DNA of 64,000 nucleotides from Siniperca chuatsi (GCF_020085105.1 NC_058055.1:13221822-13285821), one strand, 5' to 3'; positions 41,601 to 56,024 are shown, counted from the first letter of the stretch. Numbers and translations: made by a program. The notes: generated from the sequence alone by a model not told the origin.

Positions 41601-44144
41601 TTGATAACCCCCCCCCCCATCTCTGATGGTCTACTTAAAGTCCTGACAAAAGGCCTCAAAGATCCAGACCAAAAGCTACTGAAGAGGATTCACACTTCAG
41701 CACTAAGCTCCTCTGACACTTACAGTAAGTCCTTAAACACCAACGTTTATATTTCCAATGCACACGTCTGATGTTATATAACGGTAGCATGTTTAAATGA
41801 AAACAAATCTACAAGCTGCTGGATAATGACAATGATGAATTCAGTTAAAAAGTCCTGGTTATAGTGGAGCCACCCCACCTCGCCTGAAATAAACAACGCC
41901 TCCACTAAAGATCAGGAAAAAAATCATTACATTTTTATGAAATATAATATTAGGAAATCAAGCAGTGGTGCTACGTCACACAGCAAAGGCCACATATTTA
42001 ATGAGTGAGGTGATTGTTTAAACCCTAATGCGGTGACTGCTTTGATAACGAGAGGAGATGCTTCAGCAGGGCGTACCCTCTCTGCTAACCAATTTCCTAA
42101 TATCTATATTAGTAAATATGTATTAAATTAACCAAGTAAAAGCTTTGACTACATCATTGTTTAAAATGTTAAAGAAACTGTTGTACATTTTATAGTTACT
42201 GTAGCAGACTGACATGTTTGTAGAAATCAATCATTAACCTATGCTATAGTAATTGGCTAAATATTCATTTCTGATTAATCTCTTAAAGATAAAAGGAAGG
42301 GTATTATATTTCCACTTGCTCAAGGGTACTTCAGCAGTGCAAATACAGACATGCTTGTTTGAAGAATCATCTTCCTTACCAGCAAAAATGCACCCTGATG
42401 CAAAAAATGTCACTTTGATGTGATTTGAATTAGCAACCTTCCTGATGCTATTATTACACACTACCACTGGTGACAAGGTTTATCGTGCAGACACTGCAGA
42501 GCTTACCTTCTGATGAAGGACGTCACTGAATAATTTGACAACTATAGATTTTATAATGCACTTTAAACTTCACGATGAAAGGCAGTATATTTTTGGAGTG
42601 GTCATAAAAATAAAAAAAAGAAAGATGTGACAGAGAGACAGCTGAGATTAATATTTTAGTTGTCTTCACTGTGTCTCTCTGTGATTATTATTCAAGCCTG
42701 TTGCACAGTGGTCGGCCTCAACAAGACAAACACCATTTCTGCACTGCGACATCAAGATGCAACGGCCAACTCCCTACTGTGGCGTCATGCAGAACCACTC
42801 AAAACTGTGATCACAGCATGTTTAATAATGTTATCATTAAACATCAGTCAATTGCAGTGATTCATACAATCATACTGCAGACCAGACTTACAGGCATGCA
42901 TTAAAGGGGACAGTAATTCACATTAAAATTCACATTTACTCAGATTTAACATTGACTATTTCATTGAGGTTTAATTAGACCCTAGTTAAGACAAAACCCA
43001 TTTTCCACCCAGCCATCAAGTATTTGTTGCTTCTATATATAAGCTTTCACTTTAGAAAGGGCAGGATGATGAGACCAGACGTCACACTGTGTTCTTTACG
43101 CTACAACAGTCAATCAATTCTTCTCTGTGAAAACCGATGCTGCATAGGCTCACTTACCAACCCAGGATGCAGTCAGAGATCACAAAACACAAACATCAAA
43201 CTCAATCCAGAATGAACATGTACATCTATAGCAATCATGCTGCCGCTGGTCTTGTGTTGAAGCATTGCTGCAAGCATTAAACTACAATATATTTGAAGCT
43301 TGCAAACTATATTGCCTAGTATTTATAAGGCTGTAGGCAGGGACTTGTGGGGGGTAAACTCTATCTACCTAAACTCAGGCTGGCACCTATAACATTTATT
43401 GATAGTTAATATTATAGTGTGTGAGTAAGGAGAGGATCGGGGCGTTTGAAGAGAAAAGAGGATAGAACTTATTTCTTGTTGCTAAGTGTTCTTGCCTTGT
43501 CTGTTTCATTGTCACCACCTGGAGGTCTACTCACCTTGTTATTTTTTCTACATTGCAAGCTGCATGCGCTTTTAGGAGGTGAAATGGCTCCTGCAGGGCA
43601 GCACTATTCAAAAGTAAAAAGCCTGTTTGGTGTGCTGCGTTTTGTTACCAGACGGGCTGCTGGCCTTGGCACTGATGCACGTCTCTGTGTTTGGGCTGTT
43701 TCTGTCCTCAGGCCTTGATCCAGCAGCGCTAGCAGGAGCACTGTTTCCCATGCAGCTCTCTGATACAAGAGCCTATGACAGACGTCAAGGCTGCGTGCAT
43801 TGCAGTTCAGAGAGAGGTTGACATTGGTGAAAATGTGCAGATGCGTTTCAGACATTTCCCTCTTAAGCACTGGTATACTGAACTCTTGTTTGTTTTTTTT
43901 TTGTTTTTAAATATAGCTTCAATTTGCATGACAAGTTGAATACATTTTGGGTTGCCATTGCACATGGAGAAGGAAATCAAAATTACAATACAGTGTGTTG
44001 ATGTAAAACTATTAACAATTAACATTAAACTAAATCAAAATATATGTACCCTATGTTCTAGTGTTATGCTTATGAGATTTACATCGTCTGATTGTACAAA
44101 TAGCCTACATTCATATGAACCTCCATTTCTGTTATTATTATACT

Positions 44145-44760
44145 CTACGGCAAATTAATCAATTAGTCAATTGACAGAAAATTAATAAGAAACTATTATG
44201 ATAATCGATTAATCGTTTGTCATTTTTAACATAAAATGCCAAAAATTCACTGCTTCCAGCCAGTGAAATGTGACCATTTTTAGAGTTTCTTGGCCTTCTT
44301 TGATGGTAAACTCAATATCTTTGGGTTTTGGGCTCTGTGAATTGTTTTTTTTGTTGACATTTTGTACCCCAAACGATTAATCAGGAAAATAATCAGAAGA
44401 TGAATCGACAATGAAAATAATATTTTGTTCCAGCTATAATATACTCTTATTTTGGACTGAAACTAACTATTATCTCCCTTATGATTATTATGCAGATATT
44501 TGTCTAATTTTGGTCTCTAATATAAATCAGAAAATTGTTTAAAATGCCCCTCCCATCTTCTCAAAGCCCAAGCCCACGTTTAAATGACTTATTTAGTCTG
44601 ACCAACAGTCCAAAAACCCAAATATATTCAGTTTATGATCATAGGCTAAGAAACTCAGCACATATTCACGTTTGAGAAGCGAAGTGGATTTTTTTAGGCT
44701 TATTTTCTGTCAATCTGCCAATTGATTGATAGGTTAATAATTTCAGCTCTACAGTGAACA
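44145..44760. mobile_element. Pair of teleost MITEs in opposite orientation
   Basis: Positions 44454-44760 carry the pattern GAAACTAACTATTATCTCCC ... CCCAAGCCCACGTTTAAATG ... CCAACAGTCCAAAAACCCAA ... GATTGATAGGTTAATAATTT CAGCTCTA. This is a widespread fish MITE whose usual end is GGGCTGCAACTAACGATTAT. Positions 44145-44440 carry the same ends in reverse (ATCGATTAATCG, AATAATCAGAAGATGAATCG) around a shortened interior. Both lie in aldoc intron 1. A small right-end fragment of the same family (ATAATCGATAAATTAGTCGT TAGGTGCAGCCCTA) occurs at 62237-62272. The superfamily is not settled. Confidence 0.65.
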
Positions 44761-45443
44761 TTAGCTCAATCTAAATATGTTGTGCATCCCATGTTCTAAT
44801 GGTATGCGGATAAGATAACGTCTAACTGTACAAATGCATTGACATGTGGAGCTAGATATACGTTTTTTTTAATATATTAAATTACACATCTAACGTTAGT
44901 ATAGGCTACTCCTCCTCAGGTCGCCCCTCCTCCCATTACATCAGAGGAGGTGTACGTGCTTGGCCACAGATACACACTCTGACAGGAAACTACTGCTGCC
45001 ATCCGGATTACTAACCTCAATTTACACAAATTAAACATAAAATAAAACATAAAAATAACTGTGTGTCGATTTAAACTGAAAGCAGACGCAACAGGCTCCT
45101 CTCTGTCCGCTTTCATCCTTGAAGGTCACCATTTGTACGCCCTTCCTGTTGCGTATTTCGATGATGGGCGGAAATACGAAACTTTTAACAGAAAATCCTA
45201 AAAGGTGGGGGACTTTAATGGCTTTCTGTCAAAGAAGATGACGGCACATGAGCCACAGGTAACGTTATTAACGGCTGCTATTAATTCATGGCTAACTAGC
45301 TAGGAAGATAAAGTTAGCTTAAGGTCGTGTAGCCCATCATCACATCCCCATCATCATCGTTATTAGCATCATCTACCCGTGATCAATAACACATGGAGAG
45401 TGTCTGATGCTGTCATACTGATCAGATCAGGGTTCATTCTTAC

Positions 45444-45640
45444 CTGCTGAAGGCTGTCTGGGCGCAAAGAAGTTCAGGTGAGCTGGGTGCTGAGGATGCG
45501 GAGGAGTCTTCTGTTTCACTGCTGCAGCGCAACGTGACCCTTTTCAAAACGCTCGAGCCGGGGGCGGAGCTCACTGCGTCATGTGACGGACGACGCGGAA
45601 TAGCTAACGCGCATGCGCCTAGTGCCTTCATAGCTCAGAG
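45444..45640 (-). promoter_or_regulatory. Probable aldoc untranslated exon 1 and GC-rich promoter
   Basis: A strong minus-strand donor (CAGCAG|GTAAGA) has its last exon base at 45444. It can pair with the acceptor (TCTTTCAG) at 38618, five bases before the aldoc ATG. Upstream are a GC box (GGGGGCGGAG, about 45559), a CRE/E-box-like GCGTCATGTGACG (about 45576) and the palindrome GCGCATGCGCC (about 45609), an NRF-1-type site. A non-coding first exon is usual for vertebrate aldolase genes. The link across 6.8 kb is inferred from splice signals only. Confidence 0.6.
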
Positions 45641-46548
45641 GATGTAGCATGATTCTGCAACTTTGTAGAAAACAAGGAAAAATGTGAAAAGTTTTTCATC
45701 TACAGCTTTTGTTTTCTCAGCCTGAATGGAATAAAAAAAAAACCGATGTGCTAAAGACAGGATTTTTATAGGCACCCCCGATATTTACAGATGCTTATGA
45801 TGTTGAAAGGGTATCTGATAAATGAATAAAAACTCACATTATAGCAGGCCACTTGGGAAAAAGAGATAGAAATATGGAAATACCTGGGGAGGTGTGTCTA
45901 CAAACCTGGGAAAACACAGTGTATCTCTACCAATTTATACTGGAAAAATGGATGCATGGCGAAAGTATGGCAGGCAAAGTGGCTGCTATTAGTGTTCAAT
46001 TATTATAATTTCTAATATTGGATATCTGATGCATTAACATGTAAGCAGCATTTCAATGTTAAAGCTCGTGAAGGTGAAGCTAAATTTAACTATATTATAT
46101 ACTGTATGATAGTTTAATGTCCTGTAAAACAAGGCATCATATTTTATATGCTCATGTATAGGATTTCTAAAATATTAATCTGTCATGTAGGACTAACTAG
46201 TAACTGTAGCTGTCAAATAAATGTAGTGGAGTAAAGAGTACAATGCTTCGCTCTAAAATGTAGTAAAGTAGAAATATACATTATCATAAAATGGAAACAC
46301 TCAAGTACAAGTAGCTCAGAAAAGTATGTGTCCACTGCTGGATACAGTACAAAATGTCATTTCTTAACCAAACATAGGCATGCTATGCTATTGCAGAAAC
46401 AATGTGGCGTAACTGATAGGGAAAGTGAAGCAATCTTGATTTTCTGTTCACTGACTGATATGTTGAAAATATTTTAGTTCTCCTTCTCTCTTCAAGTCAT
46501 TTCACACAGACAACACATCCAAATCACCAGATCGCTGTACAGTAAGAG
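45641..46548. other. Intergenic between aldoc promoter and rskr 3' end
   Basis: Positions 46216-46345 match the right end of the hAT-like family at 10750-10869 (GTAGTGGAGTA, CATAAAATGGAAA, CAAGTACAAGTAG, TCCACTGCTGG) as an eroded fragment. The remainder is AT-rich with nothing recognised. Confidence 0.5.
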
Positions 46549-47727
46549 TTTAATATTCCATCTGTGCTACACGGTAATTACAAAAATACATAGTAACATA
46601 ACATATAACATCAAATAGCATCCAAAATATTCATATAAACTTTATAAAGAGGAATTTATAAATAAGCATTTTTGTGAAAAAAGTGAGCCATTCTGGGTAC
46701 ACAGGGCATACTAAAATCAGAATATAATTTAATGATCAGGTAAGTGCATACGGGTGTGATTATTGGCTAGGGTTACGGCAGCCTTGGACAATAGAAAGAG
46801 CCCTGTATTTATCAAAATGTTAACTGGAGGTAAACAATACTGTTGTTCATTCCACCTTTACAGTCCCAGCTCAGATCTGTACAGTTGGGAAAAGTTTGGG
46901 AAAACCAGCGAGTGCTCCCTTGAGTCGCAGGTTATAAATGATTCAAACTAAAGCAGATGTGCTTGCATGACTTTTACATAGTACAGGAGGAGAGTCGTTT
47001 CTGCTGCTACAGAATTTAGGCAGTAAAGGTCAAGTTTGGGAAAGGTTCAATCACAGCATTATTTAGGTACAGAACAGGTTTTATAGTAAAGATCACAGCA
47101 TGATCACTCAGAAAACGAGGCAAGGAGTTTCTGTCATCCACTTCTGCCAAAATAATCATGCAACATGAAATAAAGGCAAAAGCTCAGAAAAACACTAATT
47201 TTGTTGATGGGGTTTGGTTGGATTTCTACTAAATTACATATGACTTGCTATAAAAAAAAAATCTGTGCATTGTCTTCAACCAGCATGACTATTCCATGCG
47301 GGGTGAATTTGACAGCAGTCGAACAGTATGTATTAACAGGGCAACCATGACCAGTCACTGGAAAACTGAAAATAGATGGACAATAGCGCAAACTTTCTTG
47401 CACAACTGTTAAGCAAATACAGTAGGCTTGAAAAGGTGCTCATTGGAAAAAGGCAAACAAGTTAAAAAAAAGAAACAAATAGTGTCCAGTACATCACCCT
47501 CCTCCCCCCAATAAATCTTGCCAATACAAGTAGGGACGTGGTGCTCTTTACTCAAATGGATCATTCCCTTCTAATCTACAGATCCAATTAAATCATAATC
47601 AGCTATTTTGGCTTTTACTACATAAACATTTTAGAAGGCGCACCACACCTGTGTGTAATGGTGAGTTAGTGTGCAGAAATACATACATGTAGGCCTTTAC
47701 CTTTAGTGTGTTAGTAACCATATCCCA
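46549..47727 (-). other. Probable rskr 3'UTR
   Basis: This is sequence between the rskr stop and a minus-strand ATTAAA at 46549-46554. No competing gene is visible, so about 1.2 kb of 3'UTR is plausible; the true cleavage site is not determinable. Confidence 0.45.
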
Positions 47728-50700
47728 TCACACAAACACCTCTCTGCGTGGGCCTTTTTCCTGAGCAGGCTGCAGCAGGAGTGCCGGGCCAGGGAACGGC
47801 GCAGTTGTGTGAGTTTGTGTGCTGGCATCCAGCTGTGTGTCCGGTGTGGCGGGAGGGCTGAGGAATGAGTCATAGTCGAAGCCTTTGAGAGGCTGCAGCG
47901 ACAAAGTGAGGCCTCGTCGAGCTTTGGCGGCTCGGTCCGGTCGCTCTCTCAGCTCCAGAATCACCTGGACAGGAAAAACCACTTCACTTTGTTTGCATAT
48001 TGAACATTTCTTCAACAAGCTGACTCATGTTTGAAAAGCCAAACTGACTACATTCAGACATTTGTCGGTTACCTCCACAGGCTGGCGCTGCAGTAGGGTG
48101 AGGTCAAAAGTTGTTCCATGGAAGAAGGTTTGTCGTTTGAAACGCTCGAGGGTCTTCAGGCGGCGGCAGGGGGTTTTGCACAAAAGCTGGACAGAGAAAT
48201 GTGTGTAGGTCACGATATGACATCAAACTAGCCAAACTGAGCAGTTAGTAGATACTGATGCATGTAGTCAAATAATCAGAAGTGTAGATTTGAATGTTTT
48301 GCAGCAATATGATTACACTTTGCGTAATTACCTCGGTTATTAGCAAGGCCAGTGGGGGGCTGAAGCTGAGGGGAATTTCATAGGGAAAATTCCTTACTTT
48401 CCTTAGCATACTGCAGTGGTCTGATTCTGGAGACACGGGGAACTGAGGAGAGTTTGAGGTGCATGAAGATAAATAATTCAGGGTGTTTTCATTTTCAGAA
48501 AGCCAGATTTTAGACTTTTACATGGCAAAACATAAGGCTTCTAATGACTAGATTTAAGAAAACATATAACAATTAATTTATATCATTGAATTTGAAATGC
48601 TTTTAAAAGTTTTTCCCACAACTTACACATACTTAAAATGTAAATTACAAAAATGCAAAATTACCTGATGAAGAAAGCATCAAATGCATTTTGCATAATC
48701 TTCTTTTACAGTAAAATTCAAGCTCAGCTACGTCACTGAAATAATAATTGTGAGTAATATCTGCGTATCATACAAGACGTACTGAGCCTACTGGCAACAA
48801 GACCTCACCTTCCCAGTAACCAATGAGAAAAGCAGAATTCCCAGTGACCACCAATCAGCTGCATGGTTGTAGGGTCCGCCACTCAGCACCTCTGGGGCTG
48901 CAGAGCAGACAGAGCACGCTCACAGCACTGGATGTACTATATATTTGTACATTAATATATTCACTTCCTAGTATAATAGATTAAAATAATGCATAAAATG
49001 TTAATCTGTTAATATGACCCAGCAGATCTGATGTGATTCACTACAGAAGTGGATGTGGTGGAATATTACTCACCCATATACTGGATGGTTCCACAAATGG
49101 TAAAAGCTCTTCCTCCTCTCTCCAGGCGACGGGACAAACCAAAGTCAGCTAAGCGGAGGTGTCCTAGAACAGACCATTTTCTCTCCATCATTATGCATCT
49201 CTAAATTCAGATTGTTCTTACTGATGCAGTTCTGATCTCATTAGCGAATGTAGCTGGATACAAAGGCTGTTCCCTCTCAGTAACAGATGTACTGTTTGTA
49301 TTAATGTGTATGCGTGCTGTGCACAGTCAGGATGTTCTCTGGAAAGCTCTGTGCATCTCCTGCACACCAGAGCTATGCTGCTCTCTCTTGGGGAAGTGTT
49401 TACTCACCGTTGTCTGTCAGCAGGATATTCTCCATCTACAAAAAGAATGCCAAAAAGACTGAATCAGACACCCATCCATATTCACCAATGTGCTAAATGA
49501 ACTATATTAAGAAAGCCTTGGATTTCTTATTCGCATTATTAAATTGCTAGTGAATTCTTATTCTACACACAAAGTTGGACATTTTAATAGTATGAAAAAG
49601 AAGTCATAAAAACTGATTTGTAGCCTGTAACAGCAAACTTTTACAAAACACATCATATGCTGTATTTTAACTGCATTGATACATTTCAATAGAATTCTAC
49701 TTCAATAAAAATATAAAAGTACAACAGGAAATCTTAATGGGTTAAACACAGGAATGCATCAATGGACTGACTAACAAACAGTAATTAACAATGTGTGTTG
49801 ACAGATTAGGAAACGTTTTATGTTAATGAATAGATCTACTCTGAACTGGTAGAAAAAATGCCTAATCTCTACCACACAATATATTGTTCAGTAAGATAAA
49901 AACAGAAATTGATTTTTTTTTAAAAAACATGGATGATGCACAAAGACCGCTGAGTTGGCTGTTCACATATGAAACATGTAAGCAGGGCAGTTACTTGGAG
50001 AAATCCCTTTATCAGGATAAACTTTAGGCTTGTAGCATTTCTTTCTTCTGCTATTTGGTGCCCAGTTTATTTGACATTTTGCTCATAAACATGCGATAGC
50101 TGAAATTATGTAACATAGAAAACTATAACTTGTTAATTAAGGACTGATGTTATCTGTAATCTTTGTTAAAAAGAAATACATTTGTTTGCATTTTGTACCA
50201 TCAATCAGAATAAACGGTCTCTCATTTTGGTCCCAACCTTGTGAATTACTTCCCTCTCTTACCTTCACATCTCTGTGGATGATCCCAAAGTCATGCAGAA
50301 AGCCTGTGAAAAACCAGCAAAGAAGAGCAAAAATATAAAACTCAATCAGAGAACAAAAATGTTTCATGTCCACCCTGTCTTCCTTCTGGCATATTAAAAA
50401 ACATGGCACTGCTTTGTTGCTATGGGAGATCCTTTGAGAGCTCATCTCATTTTAATTAGACCTCTTTTTATAATTACATATAATTAAATACTGTTAGCTA
50501 TGGTGGGAACTTACCCGCAGACATCTCTGATCTAATTAAGATATTTGAGGAGAAAAGTGCAGGTGTATAATATAGAAGTAGGTTGAACCATTTCTCTTAG
50601 TATTATGTAGTACACTCACCGAGCGCACATCCCAACTCTGCTGCAAACACTCGTACTGTGTCCTCTGTGAACTGGCCAATCATCTGCCAGTAGGTGTACA

Positions 50701-53700
50701 GGTCTCCCGTGCTGCAGTAGTCACACACTGCGGGAGTAGAGGCAGCATTAAAAACATGCCTCTGTATATCTTCTTCTACAAAACCAAACAATTTTGATTT
50801 GATTTGATTTACTGTAGTTTGCCGTGCACGCAGTTTTGAAACGTAAAGGTAAAAAGTAGGTTGGGGAAGTGAATAGTGTGTGTGTGTGTGTGTGGAATAA
50901 TGGATCATCCCTCTCTACTTTGAGATAGTAATCTTTGAAATGCTGCTATAGACAACAACAGAAGAAAGGAACATTTTGGCCTTGACATTGCTGACTGAGC
51001 TGCTATACAACAGCATTGTGTAAAGTTCTGACCCACTGAGAACAAGTTAACAATAATTTTCTGCAGATGAAGGCCCCAAGGAGCCACCCTCCGTAATACA
51101 GGAGGATGGCTTTTTATAGTCTCGATTTGATGCAAATATGCCCCATATCTACATTTATGGCTTAATGATTCAGCGATGATTCACTGTTTGAGCAAGCAGG
51201 GGCGTCCTCTCTTTTGAATGTGACACGTGTGCTCTTGTTGAGCTGTAGCAGCGTTCAACATCTGGTCCCCGGGCTAACACACACTCTCTTTTCACAGGGG
51301 GTGGGGAAGCAAACAAACTGGGTCACACTTTCTGAGTCAGTGGCTGATTTGGGGAAAAAAGGGAAAATGCTCTGGAGGGGGCAAAGCAGATACAGGATGC
51401 ACAGGCAGTGGTAGATTGGGGTTGCTGGGTTGTAGGGGTTAAGGTTTGAAAAAACAGAATAAAAAGACTTCATTGTAATCTCTTTTATCTTTTATTCATC
51501 ATGTTCTAGGTGCCGGGTCGGGGATTGTGGATAGATTCTGGACTACCAGTGTTGAGGTGAGAAAAGGTGGAGTGAGGGGTTTTTGGATAGTGGATCTGGG
51601 TTGGGTCACTGGTCTCTGGCTGACTCACTAATGTAGAGGTGGCGCTGTGTCTGCCAGCAGTCCTGGAGGTCATGGACAAATGGATGGCGAACCTGACGCT
51701 GCGGGCAAAGGTCCAAGATCAACCTGAAAAATCTCAATTGTGGCCATCGATCAAAGAGATGTCCATACTTTTTCCCCTCACTGGGTCCAACTAGTTTTCT
51801 GAGATACTGACTTCACTCACAGCTTCAGTAACTTCAGGTCTTGTTGGTGAAATTCAAAGACTCAAAATTGTTTGGAATTAGACATGAAACTGGTTAAAAT
51901 TAGACATCACAGGCGCATCACAGCGAATAGAAATACCTAAATAGTTCCACCTCCTCAGATGGATTACAGTGTGTCCCACCTCATATCAGATGATGTCTGA
52001 ATCCATTCACAGCATAAGCTTCAGTCTTACCTACATTTAATTTATACTGGAATATGAATACATTCCATCAATGTTGATATAATTAATAATCAGCAATGTA
52101 TAGGACATCATCTGCATACAGACACAGATATTTTATGTTCTTTTTTCACATGTCATTGCTTTCTCTTTAGACAGCTTATTTTGTTTTTACTTAGGATACC
52201 GGTCAATAACTCATAAACGCATATCTAATGTAAGTATGTAAAATATTGATTATTGTATGAAAAGTGGCTGAGGAAGCTGAGGTATACTGATGACTGATGA
52301 ATTTGGGGCTGCATTTACTATTTCAAAGAAATATACTGTATATTAAGACTTCTAAAATTTACAAACTCACAATGATTTTCAAGGCCTGTTCTTTATACCC
52401 ACCTGGACTATAACTTCTTCTTTTGACTGCTCCAAGACCCCAAGTCTTAGAATCTCTGATTTAGGTATAACCTGTTGGCCGACAAAAATACTGAGATGAA
52501 ATAAGACTACGCAGGACTCACACAGGCCTGTAAGGATTTTGACATGTACAAAAATATTTATTTCACAATTATAGTTTACGACAACAATCTCTTTGGAGTG
52601 TATGTTAAAAGCCTCAATGACTACAGTTAAAATGACATGTCCTGACCTCAGGGTAATTTTGAATAGTTTTTACTGATGTATCAAGGACATCATGTCTGTC
52701 TGTCTTTCAACTTTAGCGCATTCGCACGCACCATTTTCATGAATGAATGAACTGGCTGTTAATTTGTGGCTTTGATCAATCAAATAACCACATTGAAAAT
52801 GTGAGATTCGGGCACTCACTTTGACAGCATATGTTTTCTGTTTGGTCTTGTCCTTCACTTTCAAAATAGGTCCAAACGAACCCTTGGCGATGTAACTCAA
52901 CACCTGGTGGAGACAGAGAGAAATCAAGCAAAAACATCAGAGGCAGGCCAGGTGAAAAGGTAAAAATAGTACAAGTAATGCATTATCCAATCATAACAAG
53001 CCTTCCACATTATTGGATACTATGTTGGCACTGAGGTCTACCTGAAAGTGTTCATGCCCAGGCACAGTTTTGTGGGGGAATTCAGGCAGGAACATGTTAA
53101 TGAACCCCGGCAGGCTCCACTCTGCTCTCAGCTTGTCTGGGCCAACTCCCGCCAACCTCAGGACGTGCTCCGGGATGTCGGGGGCCTTGCCTTGGAGCAT
53201 TCGACGCGGGCCCAGACGTAGGGCAGTTGGAGCCAGGCGACAGAGGCTTGCTGGGATAGACAGACCCATGCTGGAGAGGAAGCCACGCCATCCAGATGAG
53301 AGGTCCTCATCCTCCTGCCCTTCAGCATGCCTCTGTAAGGAAGACAAGGGAGAAGGATGCACCAAGAAGCAGTTACAGCACAGGTTAGTAGATGGTGCTG
53401 CAGGTGTTATTACCCTGCATGATTATGGATCATGGCAGTGAACATGCTTTCTGGGAAGACATTTGAAAAAAATCCTTTCATGTGAATTTCCTACCAAGAT
53501 CTTAAAGGGCCTCACCGGTGTTTCTGCGTGTTTTAGCCAACTTCTAGGGTCTCAAACTGACAAACACTATTAATCCAGGAACTGTTCACTGGGCACAGCG
53601 TTGGGGCTGTTTTACGCAAGAACAAGTAACGACACTTAACAAGGCAGGCTAAAAGCAACGTTCTTCTTTTTCTTGACCTTTTGGGAGTTCATAGCCCAAG

Positions 53701-53920
53701 AAACTCATGAGCCAACAGGGCTGGTATGAGCCATGCAGGACAAAGGGAGGCTCTTAAAACATATGTGTATATTCACTATTTAACTAGGGGAAGTTGCCTA
53801 AGCATTGCTTCATATTCACCCACTGGATAGCTGCTCAGTGCAAACACTGCACGCTCCTCTGCTGTTGGATTACAGTATGTTTCCAACTCTGCAGCTCCAC
53901 ATAAGCAATTGGATATACTT

Positions 53921-53985
<65 letters not shown>

Positions 53986-54700
53986 TCTGAATTACTAATT
54001 TTCCATCAACCTGCTTTGTCCAAAACTACTTCAGTCACTGATTTCCTTCGTTTTTCAGAATTACCTGTGGTTGCAAGACCATATATACAAAATGCAATCT
54101 CTTCCTCCTACTTAAAGATTTCCTACTGTATGGTTGTTGATTGCATTTGCAAAATGGTCTAACTTACCCCAGAGGTTAGAGAAGTCAGGGTAGTGTGGTA
54201 TGCCGCTATAAACTCCCATCCTGGTAACTTTCTGACATTGTGCAAACCCCCCACAATGCATCAGTGGAGGTCACTGGTCTACATCCAATCTGCAGTCACT
54301 CGGTCACAGAGCCTTTCCCCCCGCTCCCCCATGGGCTGCACAGCAGATCTGATGCTCTGTGCTGCAGGATGTGTGTAATCAACCATGCAGGATGTTATTA
54401 TCATCCGAGCCAAATTAAGGGACACATCTATAGTCACCCAGCAGAAATAACTGTCATCAATGCGACATCCGCCTGGCGCATTACAAGAGACTGGGCAATG
54501 TTAGGATTTCATTTGGACAGTGTGTTTTAAGGTGTTCAATTGCCAATAGATGTTTCGATGTAAATACCGGAAGCGTGACGATTTCGCCTTCAAAGTAAAA
54601 GGTACCTTGGAAGACAACAGAAAATGTTTTAGGGATATTATGAAGTGTAATATTAATTAACTACTAATTTATCATTACGTACGCAATTTGATTACACTTT

Positions 54701-54752
<52 letters not shown>

Positions 54753-54931
54753 CCGCTAAAGGTAACGTTAAAACATTGCCATCCAGGATTGACACCGTCG
54801 TTACTGCCTGGTGATTTCGGGAACCAAATCATCGCCATGGAAACAGGGAACCCCCCCTAAGTGCGTCACACCTTAGCAACCAGGAATTTCACTCAACTCA
54901 CCTTCCTGTTTTTACTGCCGTCGGCCCCCAT
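47728..54931 (-). CDS. rskr: Ribosomal protein S6 kinase-related kinase (RSKR/SgK494)
   Basis: This is an AGC-type Ser/Thr kinase of little-known function. There are thirteen coding exons: 54931-54902, 53332-53042, 52903-52820, 52471-52403, 51698-51629, 50727-50620, 50303-50263, 49435-49408, 49163-49074, 48897-48809, 48442-48332, 48186-48073 and 47964-47728. All phases join and the product is 453 aa. The start [10 protein letters not shown] is a possible N-myristoylation site (G2). Kinase landmarks are the glycine loop GSFGPILKV (115), Lys135 in TYAVK, HRDVKMENILL (227-237), DFG (247-249), FTICGT before [17 protein letters not shown], and a C-terminal proline-rich tail ending PRREVFV. All catalytic residues are present. 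The N-terminus before the kinase ([20 protein letters not shown]) matches RSKR. The pigs-aldoc-rskr order parallels human 17q11.2. Confidence 0.93.
53927..53982. repeat. (TA)n microsatellite in rskr intron 1
   Basis: A pure TA dinucleotide run of about 56 bases, likely length-variable between individuals. Confidence 0.95.
54704..54753. repeat. Compound (CA)n(TA)n microsatellite
   Basis: About 16 CA units run straight into about 9 TA units, 149 bases downstream of rskr exon 1 (within intron 1). Confidence 0.95.
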
Positions 54932-55828
54932 CAGTGTGACAGGACATCAGCTCGGTGCACCTGCTCTTCATCCAGGCACTTCACGGTAGCCTATCCACAG
55001 TTTCATGCACAACGCGCAGACTAGTTTATGGTTTGGAGAAGCTAACTAATACTCTATAACAACAATCCGCAGTTGATCAGGCTATCCGGTGCAAAAGGTG
55101 ATAAGATATGGCGACATAAAAACAAGTTAATCCCGAGTATGGGCAACGTCAGCGCAAATCCGCCCACAGCTTTTCCATCCAATGAGACTGCAACCTGGTG
55201 GAGTTGAGCTCCCCCTGCTGCTCTGTAATTAGAGCCGCAGACATCAACTCTACAGATCAGTTACAATTTCTATTATCGTTTGCAGCATTTGCATGGCAGA
55301 GAACAAATGCATGCATCAATACCACTATGCATGCATTCTGTGGCACCTAGTGATTCATCTTCAATCGACCTCCTCATTCAACTCTTCCGTTCACTTGTTC
55401 TAAAAATAAACCAGTGCATGCATAATTTCTGCTGCTTTAACACGATGTTAAGAGCAAACCCCACAGGGCAACATCAAAGGTAAAGTCATGCATGTTTGTA
55501 GCATAAGCAGTGAGCCCAGCGTGGTGCTGGCTTATGAGCTCCAAGGGAAGGTGCAACTTAACAGGATGGAGTCAAGTGATATGGGAAATGTTCAGAACTG
55601 GGACAGAATGGCAACAACCCCATCCTAACTTTACTTATTCCCCCCGTGATTTCAATGACTAGAAAACTCAAAATCAAGACAAGATTAAATATTCAACTCT
55701 ATTATCAAACAATCACTTTAAAGACTTGAACCAAAATTACTGAACACACGAACACAAAGCATTACAATTACAGAACATGGCTGAGTGACACAAAGTAAAA
55801 ACAGAATCCAAAGCAAGACACACAGCCT
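54932..55828. other. rskr 5' flank and cct8 3' flank
   Basis: Positions 54932-55200 hold the rskr 5'UTR/promoter on the minus strand. Positions 55200-55828 lie between the two same-strand genes, where no exon was recognised. Confidence 0.5.
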
Positions 55829-56024
55829 TTTATTTGGGACTAAGAACAAAAAAAGAGCAAACCGTACATTTTACTTTTACATATTACTTTGTTAACCAAT
55901 GTATGGTCATTTCTACAAAATAAACCAAACTGTTGAGCTTTAAATAAAAAAAGTTGAAATGGTTTCGTGAATCCATGTGGGAGCGTTCAGGGTTAAAAGG
56001 AGCATCAGCTGGACACCGTCAGAT

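Noticed and set aside
45238-45258. Plus-strand mini-exon ATG ACG GCA CAT GAG CCA CAG followed by GTAACG, divergent from the aldoc promoter
   Set aside because: The seven-codon frame with a donor can occur by chance. No compatible plus-strand downstream exon was found before rskr.
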